Positions 46,925 to 57,261 of a stretch of 64,000 nt of DNA are shown piece by piece. A program made the position numbers and the translations under genes. Location: contig NC_088778.1 of the NCBI RefSeq assembly GCF_954871325.1, positions 18,565,666 through 18,629,665 of the forward strand, in the 5' to 3' direction. Source of the DNA: Gordionus sp. m RMFG-2023 (Eukaryota > Nematomorpha > Gordioida > Chordodea > Parachordodidae). The notes below the pieces were generated by a model that saw only the letters and a list, made by a program, of their open reading frames with translations, searched no databases and was not told the origin of the DNA. The first letter of the stretch is position 1. Each line of letters opens with the position of its first letter.

Positions 46925-48406
46925 AGGTCTGCATTGGGCGGGTTTTTGGACCAAAAGCCCGCCCATCCAATGTTTAAAAAAAATTTAATCCGCCCGCCCA
47001 GCCCGCCCATAGTTTTCAAAAAAATTTAACCCGCCCGCCCAGCCCGCCTATAGTTTTCAAAAAAAATATATAGCCGCCCATTTGTCTAAAATTCCTTACC
47101 CGCCCGTCCATTAGTCTAAAATTCCTTACCCGCCCGTCCATTAGTCTAAAATTCCTTACCCTCCCGTCCATTAGTCTAAAATTTTTTACCTGCCCTCCCA
47201 TTATTTATAAAAATTTTTTAACCCAAGCCCGCTTATAAAACTTAATTATGGTCATTCTTTCATTTTTTTAAGCATCTAATAAATTTTTTTATCATTTCTC
47301 CAATTAGGAAATAATATTTCCTTAAGATCCTCAGTAACTTTGGATATGTGCCTGCTAACGGTTATGGGGCAAGGAATAATTTTTTCGGCTTCCAATTTTC
47401 CATATATGGCCCCTAAGTCTAAAAATTTTTGTAAAATATTTACAAATCCTGGTCCTTGAAAAGCTTGAAATGGCCTAAATAAAGATAAAAGAATAATTTA
47501 ATAAAAATTAAAATACCTAATATCTCTAGCGCAATATTCTACAAAATTGGCGATTAGACCCGATTTTATCGTTTTGTTTAATTGAGAATTGTCTTTTTGA
47601 AAATATCTGGATATTTTTTTATTATCTATCAAATCTTCACAATTTGCAGATGAACATTGATGACGAAGGAAGAAGGATGTGCTACTTTTGTTATTATATT
47701 TATAGATAGATTCGCAATCATTGCAGCGAATCCAATCTAGCTTTTTGTCATTTTCATCGAAAATGATTTTAAATTGTTTCCACATTAAAGATTTTTGTTT
47801 ATTATTATCTGAATTTTCTTTTAATTTATATAAATTATTTTTTATTTTTTTAGATATATTTTCTTTATTCATAATAAAATTTTAAAATAAAAATTAAATT
47901 AAAATATATTTTTTTAATAAAAATTATGTTATAAATTTTTTTTTATATATTTTATAATAAAATAAAAATGAAAAGGGCAATTATAAAGATAAACAATTAT
48001 TACTAAAATGAAATAATACAATGCAGATTGCAAACCCAAAAAAAGGAAGTTTTAAGAGAAAAGTTTTATTACATTCCCATAAAAGGAAATTTTTAATAGA
48101 CAAAAATGTTTATTTATTTCTAAGAAAAAAGTTTTATTGTTGTGTTTATCACATAATATAGTTAGGTAAATGTTCACCACTTAAAAAAACGATTGGTACA
48201 ATAAAAAAAGAAATATTGTTATAGTTCATTTAAACAATTATTATTTTTAGTTTATTTTAAATTTCCTTAACCCGCCCGCCCATTGTTCAAATTTCTTAAC
48301 CCGCCCGCCCAGCCCTCCCATAGTTTCAAATTTTTTTTAACCCGCCCGCCTGCCCATTTTCGAAATTTTTTTTAACGCCCATCCGCCAGCCCAATGCAGA
48401 CTTCTA
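46925..48406 (-). mobile_element. hAT element with BED-finger transposase part
   Basis: Inserted in the RTE LINE with the duplication CTTTAGAG at 46917-46924 and 48407-48414; the left tip has lost a few bases. The termini read AGGTCTGCATTGGGCGGG and the complement of TAGAAGTCTGCATTGGGC. The subterminal zones hold many CCCGCCCGCCCA blocks and a four-copy tandem repeat at about 47090-47210. The minus strand keeps the transposase start, listed separately. Confidence 0.88.
47230..47872 (-). pseudogene. hAT transposase N-terminal remnant (BED finger)
   Basis: Met at 47872. 'SLMWKQFKIIFDENDKKLDW' followed by IRCNDCESIYKYNNKSSTS and 'FFLRHQCSSANC' matches the BED zinc finger (CxxC...HxxxxC). Then comes 'NFVEYCARDIR', typical of the hAT N-terminal helical part. 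After a plausible intron from about 47515, sequence near 47290-47465 reads 'FQGPGFVNILQKFLDLGAIY' and 'IIPCPITVSRHISKVTEDLK', the next hAT block. The catalytic and C-terminal parts are absent. Confidence 0.8.
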
Positions 48407-49440
48407 CTTTAGAGCTATCCTTGATGAAGCTGTAATGGAAATCCCGAAGGATGACCTAGTCATAATAGATGGTGACTTAAATGCACATGTGGGAAAATTA
48501 ATAGATAGCTACAAAAGGCATCATGGTGGTTTTGGATATGGAGAAAGAAATGATGAAGGAAAGCATATATTGAAATTTACGCAAGCCTTCGACCTTGCCT
48601 TAACCAACACCTACTATAGGGAAAAAGGCAGTCATTTAACCACATATGAAAGTGGTATAAGGAAAACAAAGATAAATTACATGCTAATCTCTCGTAGAAG
48701 ATTAAAAGATGTAATAGACTGCAAAGTCATCCCAGGAGAAGATATAGCCGCGCAACATAAACTACTAGTCATGGATTTACACATTACAAATAAATCCACT
48801 CAAAACAAGATAAAACTGAAACCATGCATCAAATGGGGTAAATTAAAAACAATGACAGAAGCCTTTGCAATCAATGCAAACATTGAAACAATAGATTCCT
48901 TACAAGTCAGTGAAAAAATGTGGACAGATCGTTCATCCAGATCAATAGACACTGCCAAATCGACACTAGGCTTGACAAGGGGAGGTAACAAATCAAAGAA
49001 CTATGGTGGTGGAATGAAGAGGTACAAACCACTATACAGGAGAAAAAAGCCCTTTATAAAGTATGGTACAAATCCAAAAACCCAGATGACAAGACAATAT
49101 ACAAAAAATCCAATAGAATAGCTACAAAGGAGGTGGCTAGGGCCAAATCTATGGCATACGATGACATGTATGAAGAACTACATACCAAAGAAGGGCAAAA
49201 TAAAATATACAGATTAGCCAAACAGCCAGAAAAAAATTCTAGGGATATAAACGGAGCTCCGAAAATAATCAAGAATAAAGATGGGAAATTGATAATAAAG
49301 GAAAAAGAAATAATGAATAGATGGAAAGAATATTTTAAGGAGCTTCTCAACTTTAATCCCCACTTACTACATTTAGATCACTCCCCATGTCAAAACCTTA
49401 TACAACCAATAACAGAACAAGATAGGGCGTGGGGGTCGGT

Positions 49441-49917
49441 GGGGTTATTGTTAAGTGATAGAATAATTAAACGGTAGCTTGATTCTGAGGCTAAAAAGGC
49501 AGCAAGGCTGAGTGTCGCAGTTAATCTTAGGCCAAGACCCCCAAATTTCGAAGGCAAGGAGGCCTGCATCCAAGAATTAGGGCTGAATTTTATATTGAGG
49601 ATGCCTTCTAAAGAGTCTTTGATTGTTGATTCTATTTGGGTGAGAATTTCCGGGAATAAGAAAAATGGGGCAGTGTGAAAGGCATGTTGGATTTTTGGGA
49701 TAAAGAAAAAGTTTTTGAGAAGGAAGAAAGCTTGATGGAAAGGAAGGACTTGAAGTATTTTATGTAAAAGCTGAAAATTACGGAGAAATTTTGTTTTGAA
49801 ATCATAAAAAATTGTCAGAGTAAGTTTTAAAAATTTTAAAGAATTGGATTCTTCAATATAGAATAAAATATAATTGAACACAAAGATTTGATTTAAATCA
49901 GCGGCCCTTCTCAACAT
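49441..49917 (-). mobile_element. LINE family B fragment
   Basis: The minus strand encodes 'FHQAFFLLKNFFFIPKIQHA' and 'EILTQIESTIKDSLEGILNI', then 'WMQASLPSKFGGLGLRLTAT' and 'LSLAAFLAS'. This is the post-RT thumb region of the same LINE family as 27982-29400. It abuts the truncated RTE LINE directly, in the opposite orientation. Confidence 0.82.
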
Positions 49918-50204
49918 TAGACAAACATTCTCGTCTTTCGTTTAATATATACTTAACTTACAAAACAAGAAAAACATGTCATAAAGCTCTCTTAAATATA
50001 AATTTAAAAATTTTTACTAATGTTTTCACGCAAAGACAATATCTCACTTAGCAAATAAATTTGCAATATCGCTTGGCGTCGTATGTTCTTTAGGTAATTA
50101 GCCCATATCTAGCCTTCGCTTAGCCCACATAATAAATAAAAATGAGAAAATAAAAAAAATCCCCACTAGGATTCAAAAATGGTTCAGAAACAACAAGTTC
50201 AAAG

Positions 50205-50425
50205 TTAACTGATTTTAAAAAACGGTGAAATCAAAATTTTAGCCTAAATAATATTATCCAATCCTGTAGATTTTATGACTTATGCAGATAATATGATGAG
50301 AAATTGAACATGCGCCTTGAGGAAAGACATTGGCGAATTCTTCAGGCTTGGGTAATATTATTTTGGCTAAAATCTTGATTTATCTGTTAATTAACTAAAT
50401 CGAGCCGTTTAACAACACTACATTA
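50205..50425. mobile_element. short palindromic element, hAT-like end
   Basis: 'AAATCAAAATTTTAGCCTAA' is answered by the inverse of 'ATTTTGGCTAAAATCTTGAT' about 130 bp later. The right end, 'CCGTTTAACAACACTA', is the complement of TAGTGTTGTTAAACGG, a terminus also seen at 60154. The left tip is degraded. Confidence 0.45.
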
Positions 50426-50626
50426 CATTGCTAAGAGGTTTTAGAGTAATAAAAGTTGAGTATTTATATTAAAATATCTCGCTCAAACAATATAAATCAT
50501 TACTTACTCTTTACGCAAAGTTACATTTTTAAGAGCGCGTTCTTTAACAATAAAATTGTTTTTCACCTTCTATTACAATTTAATTTTCAATATATTTCAT
50601 TTATTATATCATAATAAATTTAAAAG

Positions 50627-50697
50627 CACTTTTGAACGATGACCAAGATGATTTTGATGAAAGCAAACAAAAATATCTCGAAGCCGTTTCCCCTTCA
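50627..50697 (+). CDS. importin-7/8-like gene, acidic exon 2
   Basis: Acceptor 'TTTAAAAG', donor GTAATA. CA joins the A left by 30638 to give Thr, then LLNDDQDDFDES and KQKYLEAVSPS. This matches human 'SDEDDIDEDGQEYLEILAKQ' in position and pattern (acidic run then Q-x-YLE). It resolves a phase conflict: the exon ending at 30638 leaves in phase 1 but the exon at 56791 needs phase 0, and this 71-bp exon converts one to the other. Confidence 0.85.
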
Positions 50698-50699
50698 GT

Positions 50700-52118
50700 A
50701 ATATAATATTTTTTTCTTTATAATGTGGATTAGTAAGTAAATTATAAATGAAGATGGTAAAGACTATGTAAATTATAATAATGGTAATAAAGGCGCTAGT
50801 CGAAACTTGAATTAAATATATTTTGCTGTAGATGCTAAATAGCAGAGGTGTTAAAATGTGTATCTTTATCTTGATCGACTTTTATTTAAAGTATCTGAAT
50901 CTATATACTCTTTTAGAGGTAGCTAATCTATTTTTTGAAACATTTTGATATAATTTTATTTTACGTTTTTTTATATTAAAAATAATAATATTTTAATTAG
51001 ATTCATTAAATAGTTTATTTCATTACAAAAACAAACCATAAATTTTATTTTCAATGGATGACAACATCATGGTGAATTTTAGTTGATGTATTAGTTTTTA
51101 TTAAATTTGAGGTACAAGGATCTCTGAGAGTAAAGGAATTAGATTATGAGGATTAGCTTTAATCATGGTGGACGATGGTGGTGGATTTAAAATAAAAAGG
51201 CACACAGTAGGTGGCATAAGTCAATTTAATTCTCGATTTTCTTTATTATTTCCTAGAGTAATACACAAACTATATACAAAGTGATCAAACATAATCAGTT
51301 AAAAAAATTAATATTACCCAAAAATAAAACAAGTCGACGAAATATGTAAAAGTTATAAAAAAAATTAAGTCCATGAACACAAATAATACCGTAATTATAT
51401 AAGATTTTCCCCTCAATGTATGTGCTTATATTTTTTTAAGCCAATGAAAACACCAATAACCTGGCGGGATTATTAGGTGTTTATTCGAACAACCAATAAG
51501 AAATCTTTTACTCCCCAATTGCCAGGTGGTTATACATATAGCTGTATAACATGCCTTTGTCTTTACAAAACTAAATTGTATAGTTGTTTATGACTTACAA
51601 ATTTTGTAAATGTTAAAACAATAAGAGGAAAAAACAGAATAATTAAAATATGTTGTAAACACATCACTCCCCGCTAGAATGAACTTCGGGGGGAAGAGAA
51701 AGGGGTTCGACCTAGAGTGACAAGGAAATATTTCACCTCGGATTGGTTGAAGCCATAAGATAGGCGCGTAGTTTTTACACCCTTGGGTGTTAGGGAAGAA
51801 TTAAGAAAATATTGATAGTATTGCTCTTTATTATGATAAAAAAAACAAGTGATAAGTGCATAAGAACCGCATTAGAATAACCTCTAAATATTGGTATTTC
51901 AAATAAAATACGCTTAAAATAATATTTATTTTGTTTTTGTTAGTAACTCTTCAAATTTCTTCAATCCATTGAGTCCACGATTTCCGATTGCGATAGGTTG
52001 AGTTGGTGGTCCTTTTCGTCGTTGGTTATTACATCTCTTTCCCGTGTAGCCTCGTATTTGGTATTCCCTCCTTTATACTGTATGTTTTCGGTCTTACACA
52101 TAATCTTGGACAGGGATG
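50700..52118. other. intron, no gene seen
   Basis: A/T-rich. 'TGTATAACATGCCTTTGTCT' near 51542 followed by 'TTACAAAACTAAATTGTATA' recurs in diverged form at about 55252-55310, so an unnamed short repeat lies in both places. A GC-richer patch at 51660-51810 has no recognisable coding content. Confidence 0.4.
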
Positions 52119-52490
52119 CGAACCCGTCAAAATTTTTGCCCGGATTCGATTTAAGGTTAAAAAAAATAGATAGGTTCGGTGCTTGGAAATATTTTCGAAT
52201 CCGGGTTTGGTTCCAGGTTCAGCTCTAGTTTAAGAATTTTTGAATTGTTTAAAAAAAGATTCTATAAAAACTAGACATAAATTTAGTATAAAATATTAAT
52301 TTTTTATTTTATTAATAGGTAAAATATAGTTAAAAATACAAAGCATAGTCATGTATCAATTTTAAATTTTATTTAGACGTATTAACATAATATCTTCCAA
52401 GAGTTGTTCACTCATACTCGATCTATGTGGTGAAAGAATGAATTTCAAATGTGAAAAAGATCTTTCAACGCTAACCTATATTAAATATAT
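52119..52490 (-). mobile_element. hAT remnant
   Basis: The terminus CAGGGATGCGAACCCG lies at the left, with 'TTCGAATCCGGGTTTGG' subterminal motifs. The minus strand at about 52360-52480 encodes the hAT dimerisation segment 'VSVERSFSHLKFILSPHRSS' then MSEQLLEDIMLIRLN. The right terminus was not found; the element is truncated or extends in degraded form towards 52970. Confidence 0.7.
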
Positions 52491-52969
52491 TTATGTGAAA
52501 ATATGATAAAACTTGGGTTACAGGAACAATAAAATATATAAATCAGGGTGTTTTCCATCTTAGCAGACTCCCAAAAATGCAAAATATTTTCCTTCTTATC
52601 TAATCTTTTAAAATCGCTAAATCCGGTATTATAGTTCCAATATTTTTTTCTGCAATTGTTGGTCCTTTTTTAAATATTTTCTCCTCCCTTTCTTTAAGTT
52701 GTATCAATTTCTCTCTAGATTATCTTCTTGTTCAATAAATTCATCGGAACTAATATAATCAAATAAAATCGGCGTTGTTATGCTTATAATCCGACTTCAT
52801 AAATTGACAAGATGCCTTTTATCACAAATCTTATCATCACTAATTAATACCTGTAATATTTAAGGATTTGTATTTAAATAAATGGCAATACCATAAAATA
52901 ACAATTTTAATATAAATCCAAAATAATTAATTTACTAAGCTCTAATATTAACCTTGTATCTTGGGTCCA

Positions 52970-53640
52970 AGTATATGGTAGCTAACAAAATTTCATTCTT
53001 TATAAAACTTTCTTCCTTGTTCTTAAGACAAGAATATACTGGGATAAATTAGAGCCTGTACTGACTTTTTTGGAATTTATTTATAACAAAATTATAATTT
53101 TAGAACTGGATACAGCTGTATTATCTGACTTACCAGAAATATTCTGGGATATAAAAGATAAACTCAATTCATCATCTTATTTTTAATGAAAATGATTTGA
53201 AAAGTGTTAAAATGCATATTATAAATGAAAGAAATTTTGTTGCCGAGAATATAATTATTCAACAAATCTTCTGGATCCTAGATATTATGATGTGAAAATA
53301 AACCGCTAATTAACAGTGGCTTTAAATTTAATAAATATTATTTCAGGCCAAATTAATTGCGATTTTGGAAAAATTATGGATAATTTTGAAGAATATCGTT
53401 CAAAATGTTTCTATAAAGGAGCTGGGAGAGCTCTATCCATATCAAACCATTCATATGGTGGAAAGAGTTGTGTGCAAATCAACCCCTTTGTCAAGTGACA
53501 GTAAGATGTCTTTCTACCACCCTCAAGTGCCTCGTCAGAAGGAGTCTGGTCAGCATTTGGAAACATTCATTCAAAAACGAGAAATAGAATAAAGAATGCA
53601 ATCAGGCATAACATACATTTAAAGGATCACACAAATATCA
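52970..53640 (+). pseudogene. hAT transposase C-terminal remnant
   Basis: The + strand pieces 'KLEPVLTFLEFIYNKIIILE' then LDTAVLSDLPEIFWDIKDKL (about 53045-53185), 'INERNFVAENIIIQQIFWIL' (about 53222-53280) and 'LPPSSASSEGVWSAFGNIHS' then KTRNRIKNAIRHN (about 53510-53610) follow the order of a hAT transposase C-terminal half. Stops and frame changes separate them. It is a different lineage from the other hAT remnants, having W-S-x-F-G in place of L-F-S. Confidence 0.75.
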
Positions 53641-53710
53641 TGTTCGGGATATCATCAAAAGAGTTCAGATTCCTATTTATCAATATCAAATGATAATGAT
53701 GATATTTCAA

Positions 53711-54916
53711 CAGTGTTGTTAAACGCTACTTTTAAAAGTAGCGCGCTATCGCTATTTTATAAAAAAAATAGCGCGCTACCGCTATCGTTTTCAAATGAAT
53801 AGCGCGCTATTAGCTACTTTTTACGCTATTTTGATTTATTTTTAAAATATTTTTTACCTTTATTTCCACAAATAAAATATTGGTATAAAAACATGACTAT
53901 AATTTGTTACATATATATATATATATAATTTATTTATTATTGCACTTTAATAATAAAAACATTTCGGTACTGTCAATCCCCAAGTCTAGAGCGATGATCA
54001 GAAAGTATAAGCTTTGCCATACTAAATAAGCGTTCAGCACTAGCACTTGAGCGCAACGCAGTATTAAATTTAATAAACACACTTTTTATATGAAAAAAAT
54101 TATCAAAAATATTTAAATGAGTATTTTTAGATTTAAAAAAAGCATCTAGAGGTTCAATATTATTATTATTTATTTCAAAAAAATCGTCTATGGAAGGTCG
54201 CGGTTTCGATCTTGCTATAGTATTAGTATCGTGGTTAGGTATGACATTTTTTAACCATTAGTCTACCAAGTTGCCCTTTAGATTCAGTCAAATTAATGTA
54301 TGGCCAATTTAACTTGAAACTAGGATGAACGATAGCAGCTATTACATTATCATCATCATACAGATCTGGAAATGTAATTTATATAAAGCGATTGTATTTA
54401 TTATAAAAAAAGAAGAATACCTTTTTAATTTTTCAAAATTTAAATTTATCTGAGATTTAGATTCATTTATAAAAAAATACTAAAATAGCAATAAATTATG
54501 GTAAATAAAGATTTTAAAAATATAATTATTATTCACAAGGTAATTAATAATATATTAATTTTGAATTTTTTATTAATACTATATATTAATATTATAGAAA
54601 GGATAATCTATATTTTTCTCATTTTCCAAAGAAATTTCGCTATCTTCAACAATCTCACACATTTTTAATAACAAAGATTTATAATGCTAACTAGATTTAT
54701 AATGTATATTTTTAAATATAAATTTCAAAATAATTAAATAAAAGGATTATAATTTTAGATTTAATAAAAAATATATTTTAATAATTTTTAGATGTATTTA
54801 TTATGTAAAATTTTCCAAATTAGTAGCGAGCTACCGCTATCGCTATTTTCTAAAAAAAATTAGCCATCTAAAGCTACCACTCGCGCTACTTGTAGCGGGC
54901 TATTTTAACAACACTG
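53711..54916 (-). mobile_element. hAT remnant with 8-bp target duplication
   Basis: Perfect duplication TATTTCAA at 53703-53710 and 54917-54924. The termini are CAGTGTTGTTAAACGCTAC and the complement of CAGTGTTGTTAAAATAGCC, with palindromic AGTAGCGCGCTA subterminal motifs. On the minus strand about 53968-54060 encodes 'TALRSSASAERLFSMAKLIL' then SDHRSRLGD and a stop. About 54270-54350 encodes 'VIAAIVHPSFKLNWPYINLT'. The middle of the transposase is lost. Confidence 0.93.
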
Positions 54917-55370
54917 TATTTCAATTGCATCTTATGAAGATGTTTGTTATAAAGATGATAACGGTGGAGATTATAATTTATAATAATTTTATTCTAAAAC
55001 TAAAATGATACTTAAAAATATTATAAAATAAGGTGTATATATATGTATTATAAAAAAACAATTTAAACGGTTAAAGGCTATAATAACAATTTAAGTTAAA
55101 TAAAAAAACAATCGATCAACAATGTTGATGCTATTTCATTAGCATCCCATGAATTTTAAATGTAATTTATAATCACGCAGGTTTAAAGTGTATTTTGTGG
55201 TTATTTTTTAATTTTCCCTTTTTTCCCGGGGAAATTTACATCTTTACATGTGATTGTATAACATAATCGCCTTTATCTTTACAAAAAAGAAATTGAATAG
55301 TTGTTTTTTAAATGATTTGGGGATTTTAATATAAACCAGGGATGCCTTAATAATAAAAATCTTGAGAAAC

Positions 55371-55915
55371 AATTACTTTTCCACGTCAAATCGATCACGA
55401 TTCGGCCGACCCCTTTTAAAATTGTTAAAAATTTCTGGAATTATTTAGATAGGTAAAAGAGTAAGAAAGCCGTTTATTTTAGCTCGCTAGCACACTCGGT
55501 TCTCGAGATATAGGGGCTCAAAGGTATAAAAAAGAGCCACTTTGAAATCTGTAAAATTTTTAAAATGCTTATATCTCAAAAACTATTTTTAGTAAAAAAA
55601 ATTATAATGTATCATTTTTGTAGGTAAAGAAATTCTCTAATGGGCTAACAAAAAATAACAAATATTGGCGCCATTATAGGCTTTTAACACGGTTTACCTA
55701 AATTGCCATACCTGTATTTTTAAGCAAAATAGTGAGTTTGTTTTAGAATTTTTTTATTGATTTTTATTTAGACACCTTTGATAAATATATAAACAATATC
55801 AAAACCTTGGCGATGCTATCGACTCCAAAAATTGATAAAAAATAGATGGCGCTTTATGAAATACGGATTATGGTTAAAATTTAGCTGCTAACTTATCAAT
55901 AACCAGATATTTTCA
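55371..55915 (+). mobile_element. Sola-like terminal fragment
   Basis: 'CCACGTCAAATCGATCACGA' then 'TTCGGCCGACCCCTTTTAAA' closely matches the tip of the element at 11546-14520. At the far side 'AAAAATAGATGGCGCTTTAT' matches that element's inner landmark at the same distance of about 470 bp. It is one terminal repeat of a related copy, and no transposase follows. Confidence 0.75.
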
Positions 55916-56790
55916 CTTTTTATACTAAAAGATTTTGATTTTCTATTAAATTTACTAATTAACTGAGGAGCAGAGTGGGCATATGCCCATAAGACACTTA
56001 ATAATGTAACAAATTTCCAATAATAAATATTTTTCATATAATTTTTTTAATATTTAAGGTATCTACAATTTCATCGAATTTTTCACCATTTGATGAAGAT
56101 AATGGTATAATTTTAGTCGAACTTTTTTTTTACTCTAGATATTTTTTTCTTCAAATATTTTTTTTCACATAAGCGTTTTCTTTTAATGAGAGATTCCCCA
56201 TTTGATTGTAGGGATATATTTATGTTATCAATAGCCTCTTGATTAATTATATGAAGGGGAGAATCAATATCTACATTGTCATTTGAAGAACCATTTCATA
56301 ACAGACCATCCCTTATACAAAAAAATACTCCATATAAACAATAAATTGATGCACTATTTTGATATTCTATTTATCTTTTAATTGAAAGAAATCTATTTTT
56401 TCACAATGTGATTTTCATTTATTTTTAAATTTCAATAAATTATTTATGCTACCTTACAGACATTTATAAGCGTAACGGGGGAGGGGCTCTCCCTCGGAAA
56501 TTTGCCTGTTTTCGTAAATTTTAAGCTAATTTAATGTTAATTTCATAATGATAAATTGATATATTTAATCATATTTATATATTAAAATTAACCAATACCA
56601 AAAATTATTTCAAAAATTTGATACTAGATACTTTCAATATAAAAGTATTTTTATGCAGCTACAAAATGTATTGTATTTTCTGGATTTATATAAACTTAAA
56701 TCTTAACATACATGTTGTTTATCAAATTCTCACTCATATAAACATACAAAAACCTTATATATTAATTAAAAAATTCTAAACTTTTACCAG
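55916..56790. other. intron, no gene seen
   Basis: A/T-rich; ends in the pyrimidine-rich acceptor 'CTTTTACCAG'. No element recognised. A GC-richer patch at about 56470-56500 is unexplained. Confidence 0.45.
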
Positions 56791-57004
56791 GCTACAGATA
56801 TCAATACGGATGCTGCCGCTAGTGGTGATTCAGAAAACCACCCTGAAATTGATATGCAAGAAGGAGAGGGAACAACAAAAATTAATGAAGAATATGAAGA
56901 AGAGGGTGATGAGGAAGAAACTGTTTTTGAGGCCTTTACATGTATCATTGATAAAAAAGATAGCCCCATCGACGAATTTCTTCTTTTCAAAAATTCATTA
57001 CAAA
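56791..57004 (+). CDS. importin-7/8-like gene, acidic exon 3
   Basis: Acceptor 'TTTTACCAG', donor GTAATT. It encodes ATDINTDAAASGDSENHPE and then 'INEEYEEEGDEEETVFEAFT' and 'CIIDKKDSPIDEFLLFKNSL'. Human has 'EEDDAEETALEGYSTIIDDE' then DNPVDEYQIFK. The EET-x-x-E/G and IID-x-x-x-x-P-x-DE-x-x-x-F pattern is shared. It enters in phase 0 and leaves in phase 1. Confidence 0.95.
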
Positions 57005-57132
57005 GTAATTTATTATACTATTTTAAATATTTTGTTAGAATATGTGATTTAACAAATATGTTTTAATATCATTTTTATTTTATAATTATTTGTCACGATT
57101 TTATATAATACACATTTATTTTTATCAAATAG

Positions 57133-57260
57133 ATATCCAAATTAATGATCCAAATTTCTATTCGCAAATTATTTCAAATTTAACGAATTCACAAATCAAA
57201 CGATTAAATGATCTATTTCAAATAGCTGATAAGCGGAAGGCAACATTAGGTCATAAATAA
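57133..57260 (+). CDS. importin-7/8-like gene, last exon
   Basis: Acceptor 'ATCAAATAG'. It encodes 'NIQINDPNFYSQIISNLTNS' then QIKRLNDLFQIADKRKATLGHK and TAA. Human reads 'TIQNRNPVWYQALTHGLNEE' then [22 protein letters not shown], so the alignment is ungapped to the end. Human continues about 25 residues further with a Phe/Gly-containing tail; here the stop comes at once. A GTCATA sequence two codons before the stop could act as a donor to a further exon, but I see none nearby. Confidence 0.95.
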
Positions 57261-57261
57261 A
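57256..57261 (+). promoter_or_regulatory. possible poly(A) signal overlapping the stop
   Basis: AATAAA overlaps the TAA stop codon; A/T-rich sequence with 'ATTAAAG' follows at about 57285. Such tight overlap is unusual, so the real signal may lie downstream. Confidence 0.3.

Larger units (their letters stand above)
46770..49440 (+). mobile_element. RTE-type LINE fragment split by hAT
   Basis: The endonuclease part before and after the hAT insertion reads 'KEEEKDDFRAILDEAVMEIP' across the join. Then come 'DDLVIIDGDLNAHVGK', 'HHGGFGYGERNDEGKHIL', 'FDLALTNTYYREKGSHLTTY' and 'CKVIPGEDIAAQHKLLVMDL' (48435-48790). A linker follows to 'RWKEYFKELLN' (about 49320-49350), just before the RT core, which is missing. 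The motifs are those of RTE-like elements, whose endonuclease is often annotated as craniofacial development protein 2-like. One frame change near 49120 and truncation at about 49440 make it inactive. Confidence 0.87.

Noticed and set aside
53316-53592. Two overlapping small genes
   Set aside because: Both frames cover a hAT transposase remnant whose correct frame shows the 'SASSEGVWSAFG' motif.
30639-56790. Direct splice from 30638 to 56791
   Set aside because: The phases conflict (1 out, 0 in). The 71-bp exon at 50627-50697 resolves the conflict and matches the family.
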